Assembly: GCA_036266835.1 (NCBI GenBank)
Contig: DATAXD010000070.1
Location: forward strand, 1-64,000
DNA: 64,000 nucleotides
Source of the DNA: Galbitalea sp036266835
Lineage (GTDB): Bacteria > Actinomycetota > Actinomycetes > Actinomycetales > Microbacteriaceae
Direction of reading: 5' to 3'
The notes under the pieces were generated by a model. That model had not been told where the DNA came from. It worked only from the letters and a program-made list of their open reading frames with translations, and ran no database searches. Positions 9,364-18,055 of the stretch are shown here, piece after piece (positions within the stretch are counted from its first letter, which is position 1; each line of letters opens with the position of its first letter). The position numbers were made by a program, and so were the translations under genes.

Positions 9364-10305
9364 ATGACAGAAAACCAAATGGATCGGGCCCCAGCGATCA
9401 CGCTCGCCGGACTCAGCAAGAAGTTCGGCACGCTCGCCGCCGTGAGTGATGTCGACCTCACGATCGAGCCGGGCGAAGTTGTGGCCCTGCTCGGCCCGAA
9501 CGGCGCGGGCAAGTCAACGACGATCGATCTGCTGCTCGGACTCGCGGTGCCGACGGCCGGCAGCGCCGAACTCTTCGGCGAAGACCCGCGCCGTGCGATC
9601 GTGACCGGGCGCGTTGGAGCCATGCTGCAGGGCGGCGCGCTGCTGCCGACCACAACCGTTCGCGAATCCGTCGCGCTGATCCACGCCCTTCACAAGCATC
9701 CGCTTTCGGTGGATGAGGCAATGGAGCGCGCGGGAATCAGCGACCTCGCCAGACAGAAGGTCGCGAGCCTCTCGGGCGGCCAGCTGCAGCGTGCCCGCTT
9801 CGCGGTCGCCGTGCTCTCGAATCCGGACCTCCTGATTCTCGACGAGCCGACCGCCGCAATGGATGTCGCGGCGCGCCACAGCTTCTGGAGTTCGATGCGC
9901 GAATTCACCGGCCAGGGCAAGACGGTCGTCTTCGCGACGCACTACCTCGATGAGGCGGACACGTTCGCGGACCGCATTGTGATCATGAACTCCGGCCGCG
10001 TGATTGCGGATGGCACTCCGTCCGAAGTGAAGTCGGTTGTCAGCGGTCGCACCCTCAGCTTTACGCTCGCGGCGCCGGACGAGACCGGCCTCGACCGGCT
10101 GCCCGGCGCCAACGGCATCGACATCCGCGGGTCGCGCGTGTCGCTGCATTCCGAGGATTCGGATGCCACGCTGCGCGCCCTTCTCACCGCATTCCCGGGG
10201 GCCACCGACATCGAAATCGTCTCGCGCAGCATGGATGACGCGTTTATGGCGCTGACAGGGTCTTCGACGAGCTCAGCGACCACAGGAAAAGGAGCAACAA
10301 AATGA
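9364..10305 (+). CDS. ABC exporter ATP-binding protein (DrrA/CcmA type)
   Basis: ATPase of a two-component ABC-2 exporter. It has Walker A GPNGAGKST (about residues 44-52), the signature LSGGQLQR, Walker B ILDEPTAAMD and the H-loop FATHYLDEAD, plus a C-terminal extension typical of the DrrA class (313 residues). The ATG at 9364 has a weak upstream site; ATG at residue 6 is an alternative. It overlaps the permease start by 4 bp (ATGA). The gene order exporter ATPase, permease, DesK-type kinase, NarL-type regulator is that of drug- or envelope-stress-responsive exporters. The last codons (TGSSTSSATTG) come from a repeat-like sequence at 10258-10286. Confidence 0.93.
   Translation: MTENQMDRAPAITLAGLSKKFGTLAAVSDVDLTIEPGEVVALLGPNGAGKSTTIDLLLGLAVPTAGSAELFGEDPRRAIVTGRVGAMLQGGALLPTTTVRESVALIHALHKHPLSVDEAMERAGISDLARQKVASLSGGQLQRARFAVAVLSNPDLLILDEPTAAMDVAARHSFWSSMREFTGQGKTVVFATHYLDEADTFADRIVIMNSGRVIADGTPSEVKSVVSGRTLSFTLAAPDETGLDRLPGANGIDIRGSRVSLHSEDSDATLRALLTAFPGATDIEIVSRSMDDAFMALTGSSTSSATTGKGATK
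10258..10286. repeat. Repeat-like tail in the ABC ATPase coding end
   Basis: GGGTCTTCGACGAGCTCAG followed by CGACCACAGG. It resembles a dispersed actinobacterial element with core CTTCGACAAGCTCAG that I recall from related genomes. Only one copy is visible here. It supplies the low-complexity Ser/Thr-rich C-terminus of the ATPase, just before the ribosome-binding site of the permease. Confidence 0.4.
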
Positions 10306-11039
10306 ACATCCGCTACTTCGGCCTGGAAATCGCCCGCCAACTCCGCGACGCCCGTTCACTCGTCTTCACGTTCGCCGTGCCGATCGTCATGCTGCTGATC
10401 TTCGGTGGCGTGTACGGGAGCCAGTACGACCACGAAGCGCACCTGCAGTGGATCATCGTCACCACCGTCCAGATGGGCGCCTACGGGGCAATGATGGCCG
10501 CGCTCGCCCAGGCGTTCACCATCGTCAACGAGCGATCCGTCGGCTGGAACCGGCAGTTGCGAATCACCCCGCTGTCGGGCACCGGTTACATGATCACGAA
10601 GGTCGCATCCGCGATGGCGGTCGGCCTGGCGTCGATCATCGTCGTCATCCTGGTGTCGATCATCGTGCTGCACGCTCACCTCTCGGTCGGCGGATGGGTC
10701 ATGGCCGGACTCGGACTCTGGATCGGCATCATCCCGTTCTCGCTCATCGCGATCCTGATCGCGCAGTTCGCCAAGCTGCAGTTCGCGCAGCCGCTGTTCA
10801 TGGTGACGTTCCTCGGGCTCGCGCTCCTCGGCGGGCTGTGGGTGCCGCTCGACATCCTTCCGCACTGGATCAGCAACGTGGCACAGGTCGCGCCGTCGTA
10901 CTGGCTGAACAAGCTCGGCCAGATGGGCGCGGGCCTGACGGGCAACGTCGGCACGCCGGCGCTGGTGCTCGGCGGCTGGACGATCGTGCTCGCGGTGCTC
11001 ATCGCCTGGCGCTACCGCCGCGACTCTGCGCGCGCCTAG
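10302..11039 (+). CDS. ABC-2 type exporter permease (DrrB type)
   Basis: Membrane half of the exporter, 245 residues with six predicted transmembrane segments. They include a first helix around residues 22-42 (FTFAVPIVMLLIFGGVYG), a cluster from 100 to 190 (ASIIVVILVSIIVL; GLWIGIIPFSLIAILIA; FLGLALLGGLWVPL) and a last helix near 225-240. GLWVPLDILPHWI is a conserved ABC-2 motif. A strong AGGAAAAGGAG lies before the ATG. It overlaps the ATPase gene by 4 bp and is followed by the sensor kinase after 16 bp. The substrate is unknown. Confidence 0.92.
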   Translation: MNIRYFGLEIARQLRDARSLVFTFAVPIVMLLIFGGVYGSQYDHEAHLQWIIVTTVQMGAYGAMMAALAQAFTIVNERSVGWNRQLRITPLSGTGYMITKVASAMAVGLASIIVVILVSIIVLHAHLSVGGWVMAGLGLWIGIIPFSLIAILIAQFAKLQFAQPLFMVTFLGLALLGGLWVPLDILPHWISNVAQVAPSYWLNKLGQMGAGLTGNVGTPALVLGGWTIVLAVLIAWRYRRDSARA

Positions 11040-11055
11040 GTAGTCGCAAAGTAAG

Positions 11056-12213
11056 GTGACAAGCGTGTCGAGCTTGTCGATTCAGCAGCCGGGGACAGGC
11101 ATCCGTGCCCGGCTGCTGAATGGCGCTGCGTACCGGTGGTACCTCGGCACCATCTTCGGTCTCATCTACCAGGTCTACGAGATCGTCTATGTCTGGACGT
11201 CACCGTGGCCGCTCAACACGAAGCTCCTCGCGACCCTCGTGCTGGCTGTCGTCTACGTCGGCTACATCGCGCTTCCACCGCTGCTCTGGCCGCAGAGCGT
11301 GCGCGCGAGGGTCATCGGTCTGGTCGCGTATTGGGCAGTGACGCTCGTGCTCCTGCCGTTCCTCGGCCCGTACCTGGTCTGGATCTGGACACTCGTCGTC
11401 GCGATGACGGCCTTCTCCTGGTTGCCACTGCTGCCTTCGGTGCTGATCTGTGTCGGTGTTGTGCTTGCTCAGGTCGGGCTGTCCGCAGCCACCGGCTTCG
11501 CAAACGGCACGATCTTTGCGGCGTTCGTCACGGTGACGGTGGCGGCATCGCTGTTTGCCATCACCCGCCAGATCGTGGCGAACCGGGACCTCCGAGACGC
11601 CCACGCGACCATCGCGACTCTCGCCGCCGCCGACGAACGGGCTCGACTGGCGCGCGACCTGCATGACGTGCTCGGCCATTCGCTCACCGTCGTGGCGGTG
11701 AAGTCGGAACTCGCCGGTCGGCTGGTCGAACGCGAACCGAAGCGGGCGGCGGCCGAGATCAAGGACATCGAGGTGCTCGCCCGAACGGCACTCAGCGACC
11801 TGCGCGCGGCCGTCAGCAGCTACCGCGAAATGAACCTTGGCGCCGAACTCTCAGCTGCCCGAACCGCGCTCGAGGCGGCGGGCATCCGGCCGCACATTCC
11901 CGAGGACGGGGATGCGGTGGACGAGGAGCTGCGCCCCCTCTTCGGCTGGGTGCTGCGCGAGGGAGTGACCAACGTCATCCGGCATTCCGGCGCGAAGCAG
12001 TGCTGGGTCGAGCTTTCGCCGCGCCGACTGGAGGTTCGCGACGACGGCAGCGGGTTGCACGTGGCTGGCCGTGTCGTCACGGACCGAGCTCGCGGCAAGT
12101 CGGGCAACGGCCTTGCGGGCCTCACCGAGCGGGCGGGCGAAGCGGGCGCGAAACTATCCGCGGCTCGCGACGACTCCGGCTTCGTGCTGAGCATCAGCAA
12201 GGCGGCCGGATGA
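11056..12213 (+). CDS. DesK/NarX-type sensor histidine kinase
   Basis: Membrane sensor kinase of 385 residues with four or five transmembrane segments in the first 170 residues, then the HisKA_3 motif ARLARDLHDVLGHSL with the phosphorylated histidine at about H203, and a degenerate HATPase domain (REGVTNVIRHS; DDGSG; GNGLAGLTERA). The start is GTG at 11056 or, equally well, GTG at 11065 with AAGGTG upstream. Its stop overlaps the response regulator start (ATGA). The small sensor with almost no extracellular loop suggests intramembrane sensing, as in LiaS or DesK systems coupled to exporters. Confidence 0.92.
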   Translation: MTSVSSLSIQQPGTGIRARLLNGAAYRWYLGTIFGLIYQVYEIVYVWTSPWPLNTKLLATLVLAVVYVGYIALPPLLWPQSVRARVIGLVAYWAVTLVLLPFLGPYLVWIWTLVVAMTAFSWLPLLPSVLICVGVVLAQVGLSAATGFANGTIFAAFVTVTVAASLFAITRQIVANRDLRDAHATIATLAAADERARLARDLHDVLGHSLTVVAVKSELAGRLVEREPKRAAAEIKDIEVLARTALSDLRAAVSSYREMNLGAELSAARTALEAAGIRPHIPEDGDAVDEELRPLFGWVLREGVTNVIRHSGAKQCWVELSPRRLEVRDDGSGLHVAGRVVTDRARGKSGNGLAGLTERAGEAGAKLSAARDDSGFVLSISKAAG

Positions 12214-12821
12214 TCCGCCTCCTGCTCGCCGACGACCAGGCGCTGGTCCGCGGTGCGATCGCGTCACTGCTCGACCTCGAGCCCGATCTCGAGGTCGTCG
12301 CGCAAGTCGGCCGGGGCGACGAAGTGGTTGCCGCCGCGCGTGCCTCGAAGGCGGATGTCGCGCTGCTTGACGTGGAGATGCCTGGACTCGACGGGATCGC
12401 CACCGCCCGCCGCCTGCGCACCGAGTATCCGAGCTGCCGAGCGCTGGTCGTGACGACCTTCGGTCGGCCCGGCTACGTGCGACTCGCGCTCGAAGCTGGC
12501 GCGTCCGGATTCCTGGTCAAGGACACCCCGTCGGGACAGCTCGCGGATGCGGTGCGCCGAGTCGCCGCGGGCGAACGAGTCATCGATCCGGCGCTGGCCG
12601 CCGAATCGCTGGCCGCGGGTCCGTCTCCGCTGAGTCCGCGCGAGACCGACGTGCTCATCGCGCTTCGAGCAGGCTGCTCGTCTTCCGAAGTCGCGTCACA
12701 GCTTCACCTGTCGGAAGGCACCGTGCGCAACCATCTCTCATCCGCCATCGGCAAGACCGGTGCGCGCAATGCGCCGGAAGCCGCTCGCATCGCCGCGGAG
12801 AACGGATGGTTGCTGGCATGA
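12210..12821 (+). CDS. NarL/LuxR-family response regulator
   Basis: Response regulator of 203 residues: receiver domain with DD near residues 8-9, phospho-acceptor Asp in LLDVEMPGLDG (about D54) and Lys in FLVKDTP (about 105), followed by a LuxR-type helix-turn-helix (LSPRETDVLIALRAGCSSSE; LSEGTVRNHLS). The start is the ATG at 12210, inside the kinase stop region (4-bp overlap). It ends in a 4-bp overlap with the GNAT gene, so exporter, kinase, regulator and acetyltransferase form one coupled plus-strand operon. It is the probable activator of the exporter. Confidence 0.95.
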   Translation: MIRLLLADDQALVRGAIASLLDLEPDLEVVAQVGRGDEVVAAARASKADVALLDVEMPGLDGIATARRLRTEYPSCRALVVTTFGRPGYVRLALEAGASGFLVKDTPSGQLADAVRRVAAGERVIDPALAAESLAAGPSPLSPRETDVLIALRAGCSSSEVASQLHLSEGTVRNHLSSAIGKTGARNAPEAARIAAENGWLLA

Positions 12822-13900
12822 ACGCGACATCCGAAATCCGGATCACGGAACTCGAGATTCCGGCCCGAGTCGGCGAACGCGGTTGGGACGACTTCGCGAC
12901 GGCGATTGCCATCCACTACGGAAACGAGGCGCTCGTCTACGGCACTGATGAGTTGGCGTTCACCGCCGAAGAAACCCTGCCGAACTATCTCGACCAGGAA
13001 CATGAGCCGACGAGGCTCTTCGCCGCATGGGACGGAAAACGGATGGTCGGAGCCGCCCGGTACGAGATCGAGCCGGGCGACGATCCGCACACGTCCTGGC
13101 TGATGGTCGATGTTCTGCCCGGAGTGCGCCAGCAGGGCATCGGCACGGCCCTGTCCGCGAAGCTGCAGGGCGTGGCTGCGACCGACGGCATCCGTAAGGC
13201 CATCGTGTACACGGTCTCGGGCTTCGGCCAGGGTCAGCAGTTGTGCGCTCCGACCGGATTCGGCTCGGTCGCCGCGGACAACTCGGAGGTGAAGTTTCTG
13301 CTTCGCGCGGGCTATCGTCTCGAGCAGGTCGTGCGTGCCAGCCGGCTGCCCCTCCCGGCGCCCGGTGCCGAAACGATGCTCGCCCGCAGTCGCGTCGCGG
13401 CGGGAGACGACTTCGTGCTGCACACCTGGGTCGATCGCACTCCGAAGAAGTGGCGACGCGAAATGGCCGCGATGCACCAGGCCATGAGCGTTGAAGAGCC
13501 GACGGCCGGTCTCGAAGAGCCCGAGGATGTCTGGACCATCCGACGACTCGACGAGACCGAGAAGCGGCTCGCCGGCGGACCCCGTCGATTCCTGGTGACC
13601 GCGGTCGAGCACGTGCCATCCGCGACACTTGCGGGATTCACGACCCTGTCCGTTCCCACGGAGCTCGATCGGCCGGTCACGCAGGAAGACACCCTCGTGT
13701 TGCCCGCGTATCGCGGGCATCGACTCGGCATGCTGCTGAAGGCCGCGAACCTCGAAGAGCTGCGGCAGAGGTTCGACCCACGACCGTCCGTGATCACGTT
13801 CAATGCCGAGGAAAATCGCCACATGCTGAACGTCAACGAGCAGCTTGGATTCGCGCCGATCGGCTACGAGGGAGCCTGGCGCCGCGATCTCCCCAACTAG
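12818..13900 (+). CDS. Tandem-GNAT acetyltransferase (mycothiol-synthase-like architecture), paralog A
   Basis: 360-residue protein with two GNAT domains: the first with the acetyl-CoA loop RQQGIGTALSAK (about 107-118), the second with RGHRLGMLLK (about 303-312) and the C-terminal NEQLGFAPIGYEGAW. The start is the ATG at 12818, overlapping the regulator stop by 4 bp; an in-frame ATG at 12806 is less likely. It is clearly paralogous to the protein at 16111-17181: both begin with an EL.IP..VG..GW.DF pattern and share TDELAF.AEE.LP and the second-domain motifs. It is not MshD itself by any evidence here; the acceptor is unknown. It could modify a drug or small molecule exported by the neighbouring transporter (inference). 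Confidence 0.85.
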   Translation: MNATSEIRITELEIPARVGERGWDDFATAIAIHYGNEALVYGTDELAFTAEETLPNYLDQEHEPTRLFAAWDGKRMVGAARYEIEPGDDPHTSWLMVDVLPGVRQQGIGTALSAKLQGVAATDGIRKAIVYTVSGFGQGQQLCAPTGFGSVAADNSEVKFLLRAGYRLEQVVRASRLPLPAPGAETMLARSRVAAGDDFVLHTWVDRTPKKWRREMAAMHQAMSVEEPTAGLEEPEDVWTIRRLDETEKRLAGGPRRFLVTAVEHVPSATLAGFTTLSVPTELDRPVTQEDTLVLPAYRGHRLGMLLKAANLEELRQRFDPRPSVITFNAEENRHMLNVNEQLGFAPIGYEGAWRRDLPN

Positions 13901-13911
13901 AACCGGCGCAG

Positions 13912-13955
13912 TTTGTTGACCGCGCGGTGGTTACCGCGGCCGCATGGTCAACAAA
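13912..13955. promoter_or_regulatory. Nested inverted repeat ahead of the OmpR-type regulator
   Basis: Perfect 10-bp arms TTTGTTGACC (13912-13921) and GGTCAACAAA (13946-13955) surround an inner 6-bp stem CGCGGT-ggtt-ACCGCG (13923-13938). It lies between the acetyltransferase stop (13900) and the response regulator start (14021). It could be an operator, or a terminator for the upstream operon; there is no T-run, which favours an operator or attenuator. Confidence 0.45.
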
Positions 13956-14020
13956 GTGCAGCGTTAGGGGAATGTAAGAGGAGCCCGGGGACGGCGAAAA
14001 CGGGCATTTTGTGGGCTTGA

Positions 14021-14716
14021 ATGGTGCTTGTGTCTGAGGCGCGCGGTCTGGTCGTAATCGTCGAAGACGAGCGCGCCATCGCGGACCTGCAACGCCTCTA
14101 CCTCACCGAGGCCGGATTCGGCGTCCACATCGAGCGCGATGGAACGGCCGGGCTCGCGGCCATCCGTCGGCTGCGTCCGGTCGCGGTCGTGCTGGATGTC
14201 GGATTGCCTGGCCTCGACGGCATCGAGATCTGCCGCAGGCTCCGGGAATCCGGCGACTGGACACCCATCATCTTCGTGACCGCCCGAGATGACGAAGTCG
14301 ACCGCATCCTCGGCATCGAGCTCGGCGCCGACGACTACCTGACGAAGCCGTTTTCCCCGCGCGAGCTGGTTGCCCGCCTCAAATCACTCCTCAGGCGACA
14401 GGGCGGTCCCGAGTCGCCGCCGCTTCTGACGCTCGGCGCGATCACCATCGACCTCGAGCGCAGACGGGTCACGTCCGGAGACACCGCGGTCACGCTGACC
14501 AGCACCGAGTTCGACCTGCTGGCCAAGCTCGCCAGTGCGCCCGGCCGCGTGTTCACGCGCGAAGAGCTGCTGTCGAGTGTGTGGGGACAGGCCGATTACG
14601 CGAGCGGCCGCACCGTGGATGTCCACGTCGCCCAGGTGCGCGCGAAGCTCGGCGACCCGAATCCGATTCGCACCTCCAGGGGTGTTGGCTACGCCGCCGT
14701 GGACGACGAACCGTGA
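14021..14716 (+). CDS. OmpR/PhoB-family response regulator
   Basis: 231 residues: receiver domain with the acidic pair in VEDERAI, phospho-acceptor D59 in VVLDVGLPGLDG, Thr in FVTARDD, Lys in YLTKPF, then a winged-helix output domain (LTSTEFDLLAKLASAPG; SGRTVDVHVAQVRAKLGD; TSRGVGYA). The start is the ATG at 14021 or the GTG three codons later; neither has a strong ribosome-binding site. The stop overlaps the kinase GTG start. It forms a classic two-gene system with the next gene. The target is unknown; the double-GNAT gene downstream at 16111 is the nearest candidate. Confidence 0.95.
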   Translation: MVLVSEARGLVVIVEDERAIADLQRLYLTEAGFGVHIERDGTAGLAAIRRLRPVAVVLDVGLPGLDGIEICRRLRESGDWTPIIFVTARDDEVDRILGIELGADDYLTKPFSPRELVARLKSLLRRQGGPESPPLLTLGAITIDLERRRVTSGDTAVTLTSTEFDLLAKLASAPGRVFTREELLSSVWGQADYASGRTVDVHVAQVRAKLGDPNPIRTSRGVGYAAVDDEP

Positions 14717-16062
14717 GCGATCGCCGGCTTGGACTTCGTTCCAGGGTGACCATCGTGACCATCACCGTCGCAACGCTTGCCGTGCTGGTCACGGGCGGCG
14801 TCTCACTGCAGCTCGTGCGGCAGTCATCGATCGATGAGGCGCGAGCAAGGCTCGCGGCGCAGGCCACGCTGCTCGCAAAGCTGCCCGCGGCCACCCCTTT
14901 CAGCGACCTCGACTCACGCGTCAGCCTTGCGCTGGGCGACACCGAGGCCGGCGTCGTCTCGCCGACCGGCCTTGTTACCGGCACCGCCGCGGAACTGCTG
15001 CCCAAGCGTTTGGTGCGCCTGGGTGAAGTCGGAAGGAGGGTATCGACTACGCTCAACGGTCCGCAGGGGCTCACCCTCGTGGAGATGCGACCGAGGCGTG
15101 GCGGCGGTTCGCTCGTGCTCGCTCTCCCCCGCGACACCGTCGATGCCCAGGCGCAAGGTTCACTTCTGCGCATCCTTCTCGCGCTCGGAATCGGACTCGT
15201 CGTTGCCATCATCGCCGGCGCGATCTTCGCGCGCTGGCTGGCGAAGCCTCTGATCGGGGTAGCCGGAATGGCGGCCCGGATGGCGAGGGGCGAGCGCGGA
15301 GTTGCGACGCCGATGACCGGGCCCGCCGAAGTCGTCGCGGTGGCGGATGCGCTCGGCGCGCTCGACGGAGCGCTCGCGTCGAGCGAGGCCAGACAGCGCG
15401 AATTCCTGCTGTCGATCTCGCACGAACTGCGCACCCCGCTGACGGCGCTCCGCGGATATGCGGAGGCGATCTCGGACGGCATGGTGGGTCCCGCAGACCT
15501 TCCGGGAGTGGGTCAGGTACTCACCGCCGAAACCGAACGCCTCGACCACTTCGTCGCCGACCTGTTGGAGCTGGCCAGGCTCGAGGCCGACGACTTCTCG
15601 ATCAAGCCGGTGCAGGTGAATCTGGCCGACATCCTGCGCTCGTCACGGGACGCCTGGCTGGGACGCGCCGCGGGTCTTGGCGTCACGCTCACCGTCGAAA
15701 CGCAGGAGGTGGTGCTTTGCAGCGATCCGCGCCGACTGCGCCAGATCGTCGACGGGCTCGTCGAGAACGCGCTGCGAGTCAGCCCGGACGGGTCGAGCAT
15801 CCGCCTGGCCGGCTGGGCCGATGCGACGGGCGTCTCGATCGAAGTACGCGACGGCGGACCGGGGCTGCGTCCGGAGGATGCGGCGGTCGCCTTCGAGCGC
15901 GGAGTGCTTCGCGAGCGCTACCGCGACTCGCGTCCGGTCGGAACCGGTCTTGGACTGTCGATCGCATCTCGCCTCACGTCACGACTCGGCGGCAGCATCC
16001 GTGCGGGGACCGCGGTCGCGGGCGGGGCGGTGTTCACCGTGACTCTGCCCGGGGTGGGGTGA
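14713..16062 (+). CDS. EnvZ/BaeS-type sensor histidine kinase
   Basis: 449-residue membrane kinase starting with GTG at 14713, which overlaps the regulator stop (GTGA). It has a first transmembrane helix (VTIVTITVATLAVLVTGGV, about 11-29), an extracytoplasmic loop of roughly 110 residues, a second helix (ILLALGIGLVVAIIAGAIF), HAMP, then HisKA with SISHELRTPLTALRGYAE and HATPase with N-box VENALRVSPDG, G1 RDGGPGL and G2 GTGLGLSIASRL. All catalytic boxes are intact. Confidence 0.95.
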   Translation: MSDRRLGLRSRVTIVTITVATLAVLVTGGVSLQLVRQSSIDEARARLAAQATLLAKLPAATPFSDLDSRVSLALGDTEAGVVSPTGLVTGTAAELLPKRLVRLGEVGRRVSTTLNGPQGLTLVEMRPRRGGGSLVLALPRDTVDAQAQGSLLRILLALGIGLVVAIIAGAIFARWLAKPLIGVAGMAARMARGERGVATPMTGPAEVVAVADALGALDGALASSEARQREFLLSISHELRTPLTALRGYAEAISDGMVGPADLPGVGQVLTAETERLDHFVADLLELARLEADDFSIKPVQVNLADILRSSRDAWLGRAAGLGVTLTVETQEVVLCSDPRRLRQIVDGLVENALRVSPDGSSIRLAGWADATGVSIEVRDGGPGLRPEDAAVAFERGVLRERYRDSRPVGTGLGLSIASRLTSRLGGSIRAGTAVAGGAVFTVTLPGVG

Positions 16063-16110
16063 CGCCGGCGATCGCTTGACAGCACCACGTACTGATGGTT
16101 CGTTGAAGCG

Positions 16111-17181
16111 ATGACCGAGTTCACTGTCGGAGAATTGGCCATTCCCCCCGAGGTCGGGGCCGAGGGATGGAGCGACTTTGTTGCGATGACCGACGTTCGC
16201 AACGAGATCGAAGCAAACATCGTCGGTACCGACGAGCTGGCCTTCGACGCCGAGGAGCTCTTGCCGCGCTGGCTCGATCCGATCGACCGCCGTCGCCTCT
16301 TCGTCGCCCGGCTCGACGGCCGAATCGTCGCTCGTTCGACCTACGAATTCACCGACGACGACGACATCGCCTGGATCACCGTCGAGGTGCTCGATCGGGC
16401 CAGTGGGCAGGGCGTCGGCAGCGCCCTTTACTCGTTCGTCTTCGATGTTGCGAAGGTCCAAGGCAAGCGCACCTTCCAGACCGAGTTCTACGCGCGTGTC
16501 GGCGAGCCGGGTCCACGCATCCCGTCGCCTTCCGGATTCGGATCGGTACCCGCGGAGTCGGTGGGCAGCCGGTTCGCCATCCGGCGCGGCTACGACCTCG
16601 AGATGGTCCTGCGGTACAGTCGCCTCGCCCTTCCGGTGGATGCGGACGTTCTTGCCCGCCACCTCGCCGAAGCGCGGGCGGCAGCCGGCGACGACTACCG
16701 CGTCATCCGCTGGACCGGTCGCACGCCCGAGCTCTGGCTCGACGACCTCGCCGTACTACACGGACGGATGTACACGGATGCGCCCCACGGCGACCTCGAC
16801 ATGGGGGATGAAGTGTGGGACGCGGAGCGCCAGCGCGCTCACGACGAGATGGATGCCCAGAGTCCCAGAGCGCTCGTCGTCTCGGCGATCGAGCACATTC
16901 CCAGCAGTCGGCTCGTCGCGTTCACCGAGCTGACTGTGCCGCCCGAGCGTGGGCGGCCGATCGCCCAGCGCGACACCCTGGTGCTCAGCGAACACCGCGG
17001 CCATCGGCTCGGGATGCTGCTGAAGGTCGACAACATCGAGGCGGTCACGAAGGCGTATCCCGGTCATCCGTCGATCACCACCACGAACGCCGAGGAGAAC
17101 AGCTACATGCTCGCCGTCAACGAAGCCGTCGGCTTCGCGCCGATGGCCTATGCCGGAGTGTGGAAGTACGTGCTCGACTAA
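16111..17181 (+). CDS. Tandem-GNAT acetyltransferase, paralog B
   Basis: 356 residues, the same two-domain GNAT layout as the protein at 12818-13900, with acetyl-CoA loops ASGQGVGSALYS (first domain) and RGHRLGMLLK (second domain) and the same C-terminal motif NEAVGFAPMAYAGVW. The start is the ATG at 16111, 48 bp after the kinase. The gap contains a TTGACA hexamer (16076-16081) but no convincing -10 element, so it may be co-transcribed with the kinase or have its own promoter. It ends in a 4-bp convergent overlap with mutM. Two diverged copies in one 5-kb block suggest an ancestral duplication with divergence of the acceptor site. Confidence 0.85.
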   Translation: MTEFTVGELAIPPEVGAEGWSDFVAMTDVRNEIEANIVGTDELAFDAEELLPRWLDPIDRRRLFVARLDGRIVARSTYEFTDDDDIAWITVEVLDRASGQGVGSALYSFVFDVAKVQGKRTFQTEFYARVGEPGPRIPSPSGFGSVPAESVGSRFAIRRGYDLEMVLRYSRLALPVDADVLARHLAEARAAAGDDYRVIRWTGRTPELWLDDLAVLHGRMYTDAPHGDLDMGDEVWDAERQRAHDEMDAQSPRALVVSAIEHIPSSRLVAFTELTVPPERGRPIAQRDTLVLSEHRGHRLGMLLKVDNIEAVTKAYPGHPSITTTNAEENSYMLAVNEAVGFAPMAYAGVWKYVLD

Positions 17182-18053
17182 CGAGCACCGCGAACCCGCT
17201 GGCACCACGGACAGAAGTGCGAGCCGCGGTTCATGAACTGCTCGCGGACGATCGGTCGACCGCAGCGCGCGCACGGGAGACCCTGCCGGCCATAGGCGTT
17301 GAGCGAACGCGAGAAGTACCCGGATTCGCCGTTCACGTTCAGGTACTGCGCGTCAAAGCTCGTTCCACCATCGGCGAGCGCACGAACGAGGACCTCGCGG
17401 ACTTCCGCGAGCAACACCCTCGCTCGAGGCCGGGCGAGCGCGCCGGTCGGCTGGTCGTAGTGGACCCGAGCGGCCCACAACGCCTCGTCCGCGTAGATGT
17501 TGCCGATACCGCTGATGAGAGTCTGGTCGAGGAGGGCTCGCTTGACTCCGGTGTTGCGCGCGGCCAGCCGGGACAGGAACCTGGCGTCGTCGAAGTGTGG
17601 ATCGACTGGATCGCGCGCGATGTGCGCGACGCTTGTCGGTACCCGCTTGCCGGGCACATCCGTCGTCGCGACCAGGTCGTTGATGGCCATCGATCCAAAG
17701 ATGCGCTGGTCGACAAAATCCACCCGCAGCGCCCCGTGGGTCGGATGCTCAAGCCCAATGCTCACCCGCGTGAGTCGGTCGAGCTCCGCGCCGGGTTCAC
17801 GCAGCAGCACCTGGCCGCTCATGCCGAGGTGAATGACGAGCGCCTCGTCGTCAATCGGGATCCACAGGTACTTGCCGCGACGCTCGGGCGCCTCCAGCGT
17901 GCTCCCGGTGAGCCTCGCGACGAAGTCCTCGGATGGCGCACCGTGCCTCCGCAGGGAACGCTCGTCGAACACCGTCACGGCGGTGACCGTCGCGCCGGCG
18001 ACTGCCGGTGCGAGGCCAAATCGCACGACCTCGACCTCGGGAAGCTCCGGCAC
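17178..18053 (-). CDS. mutM: Formamidopyrimidine-DNA glycosylase MutM (Fpg)
   Basis: Base-excision repair glycosylase/AP lyase for 8-oxoguanine and formamidopyrimidines. The N-terminus PELPEVE provides catalytic Pro and Glu; beta-ligand region RRGKYLW; helix-two-turns-helix motif GIGNIYADE; C-terminal zinc finger CARCGRPI...FCPWCQ. 291 residues, normal length, start ATG at 18053. It follows rnc by 2 bp in the conserved order rpmF-rnc-mutM. Its 3' end overlaps the GNAT gene by 4 bp in convergent orientation. Confidence 0.97.
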   Translation of the reverse strand: MPELPEVEVVRFGLAPAVAGATVTAVTVFDERSLRRHGAPSEDFVARLTGSTLEAPERRGKYLWIPIDDEALVIHLGMSGQVLLREPGAELDRLTRVSIGLEHPTHGALRVDFVDQRIFGSMAINDLVATTDVPGKRVPTSVAHIARDPVDPHFDDARFLSRLAARNTGVKRALLDQTLISGIGNIYADEALWAARVHYDQPTGALARPRARVLLAEVREVLVRALADGGTSFDAQYLNVNGESGYFSRSLNAYGRQGLPCARCGRPIVREQFMNRGSHFCPWCQRVRGAR

Positions 18054-18055
18054 AG

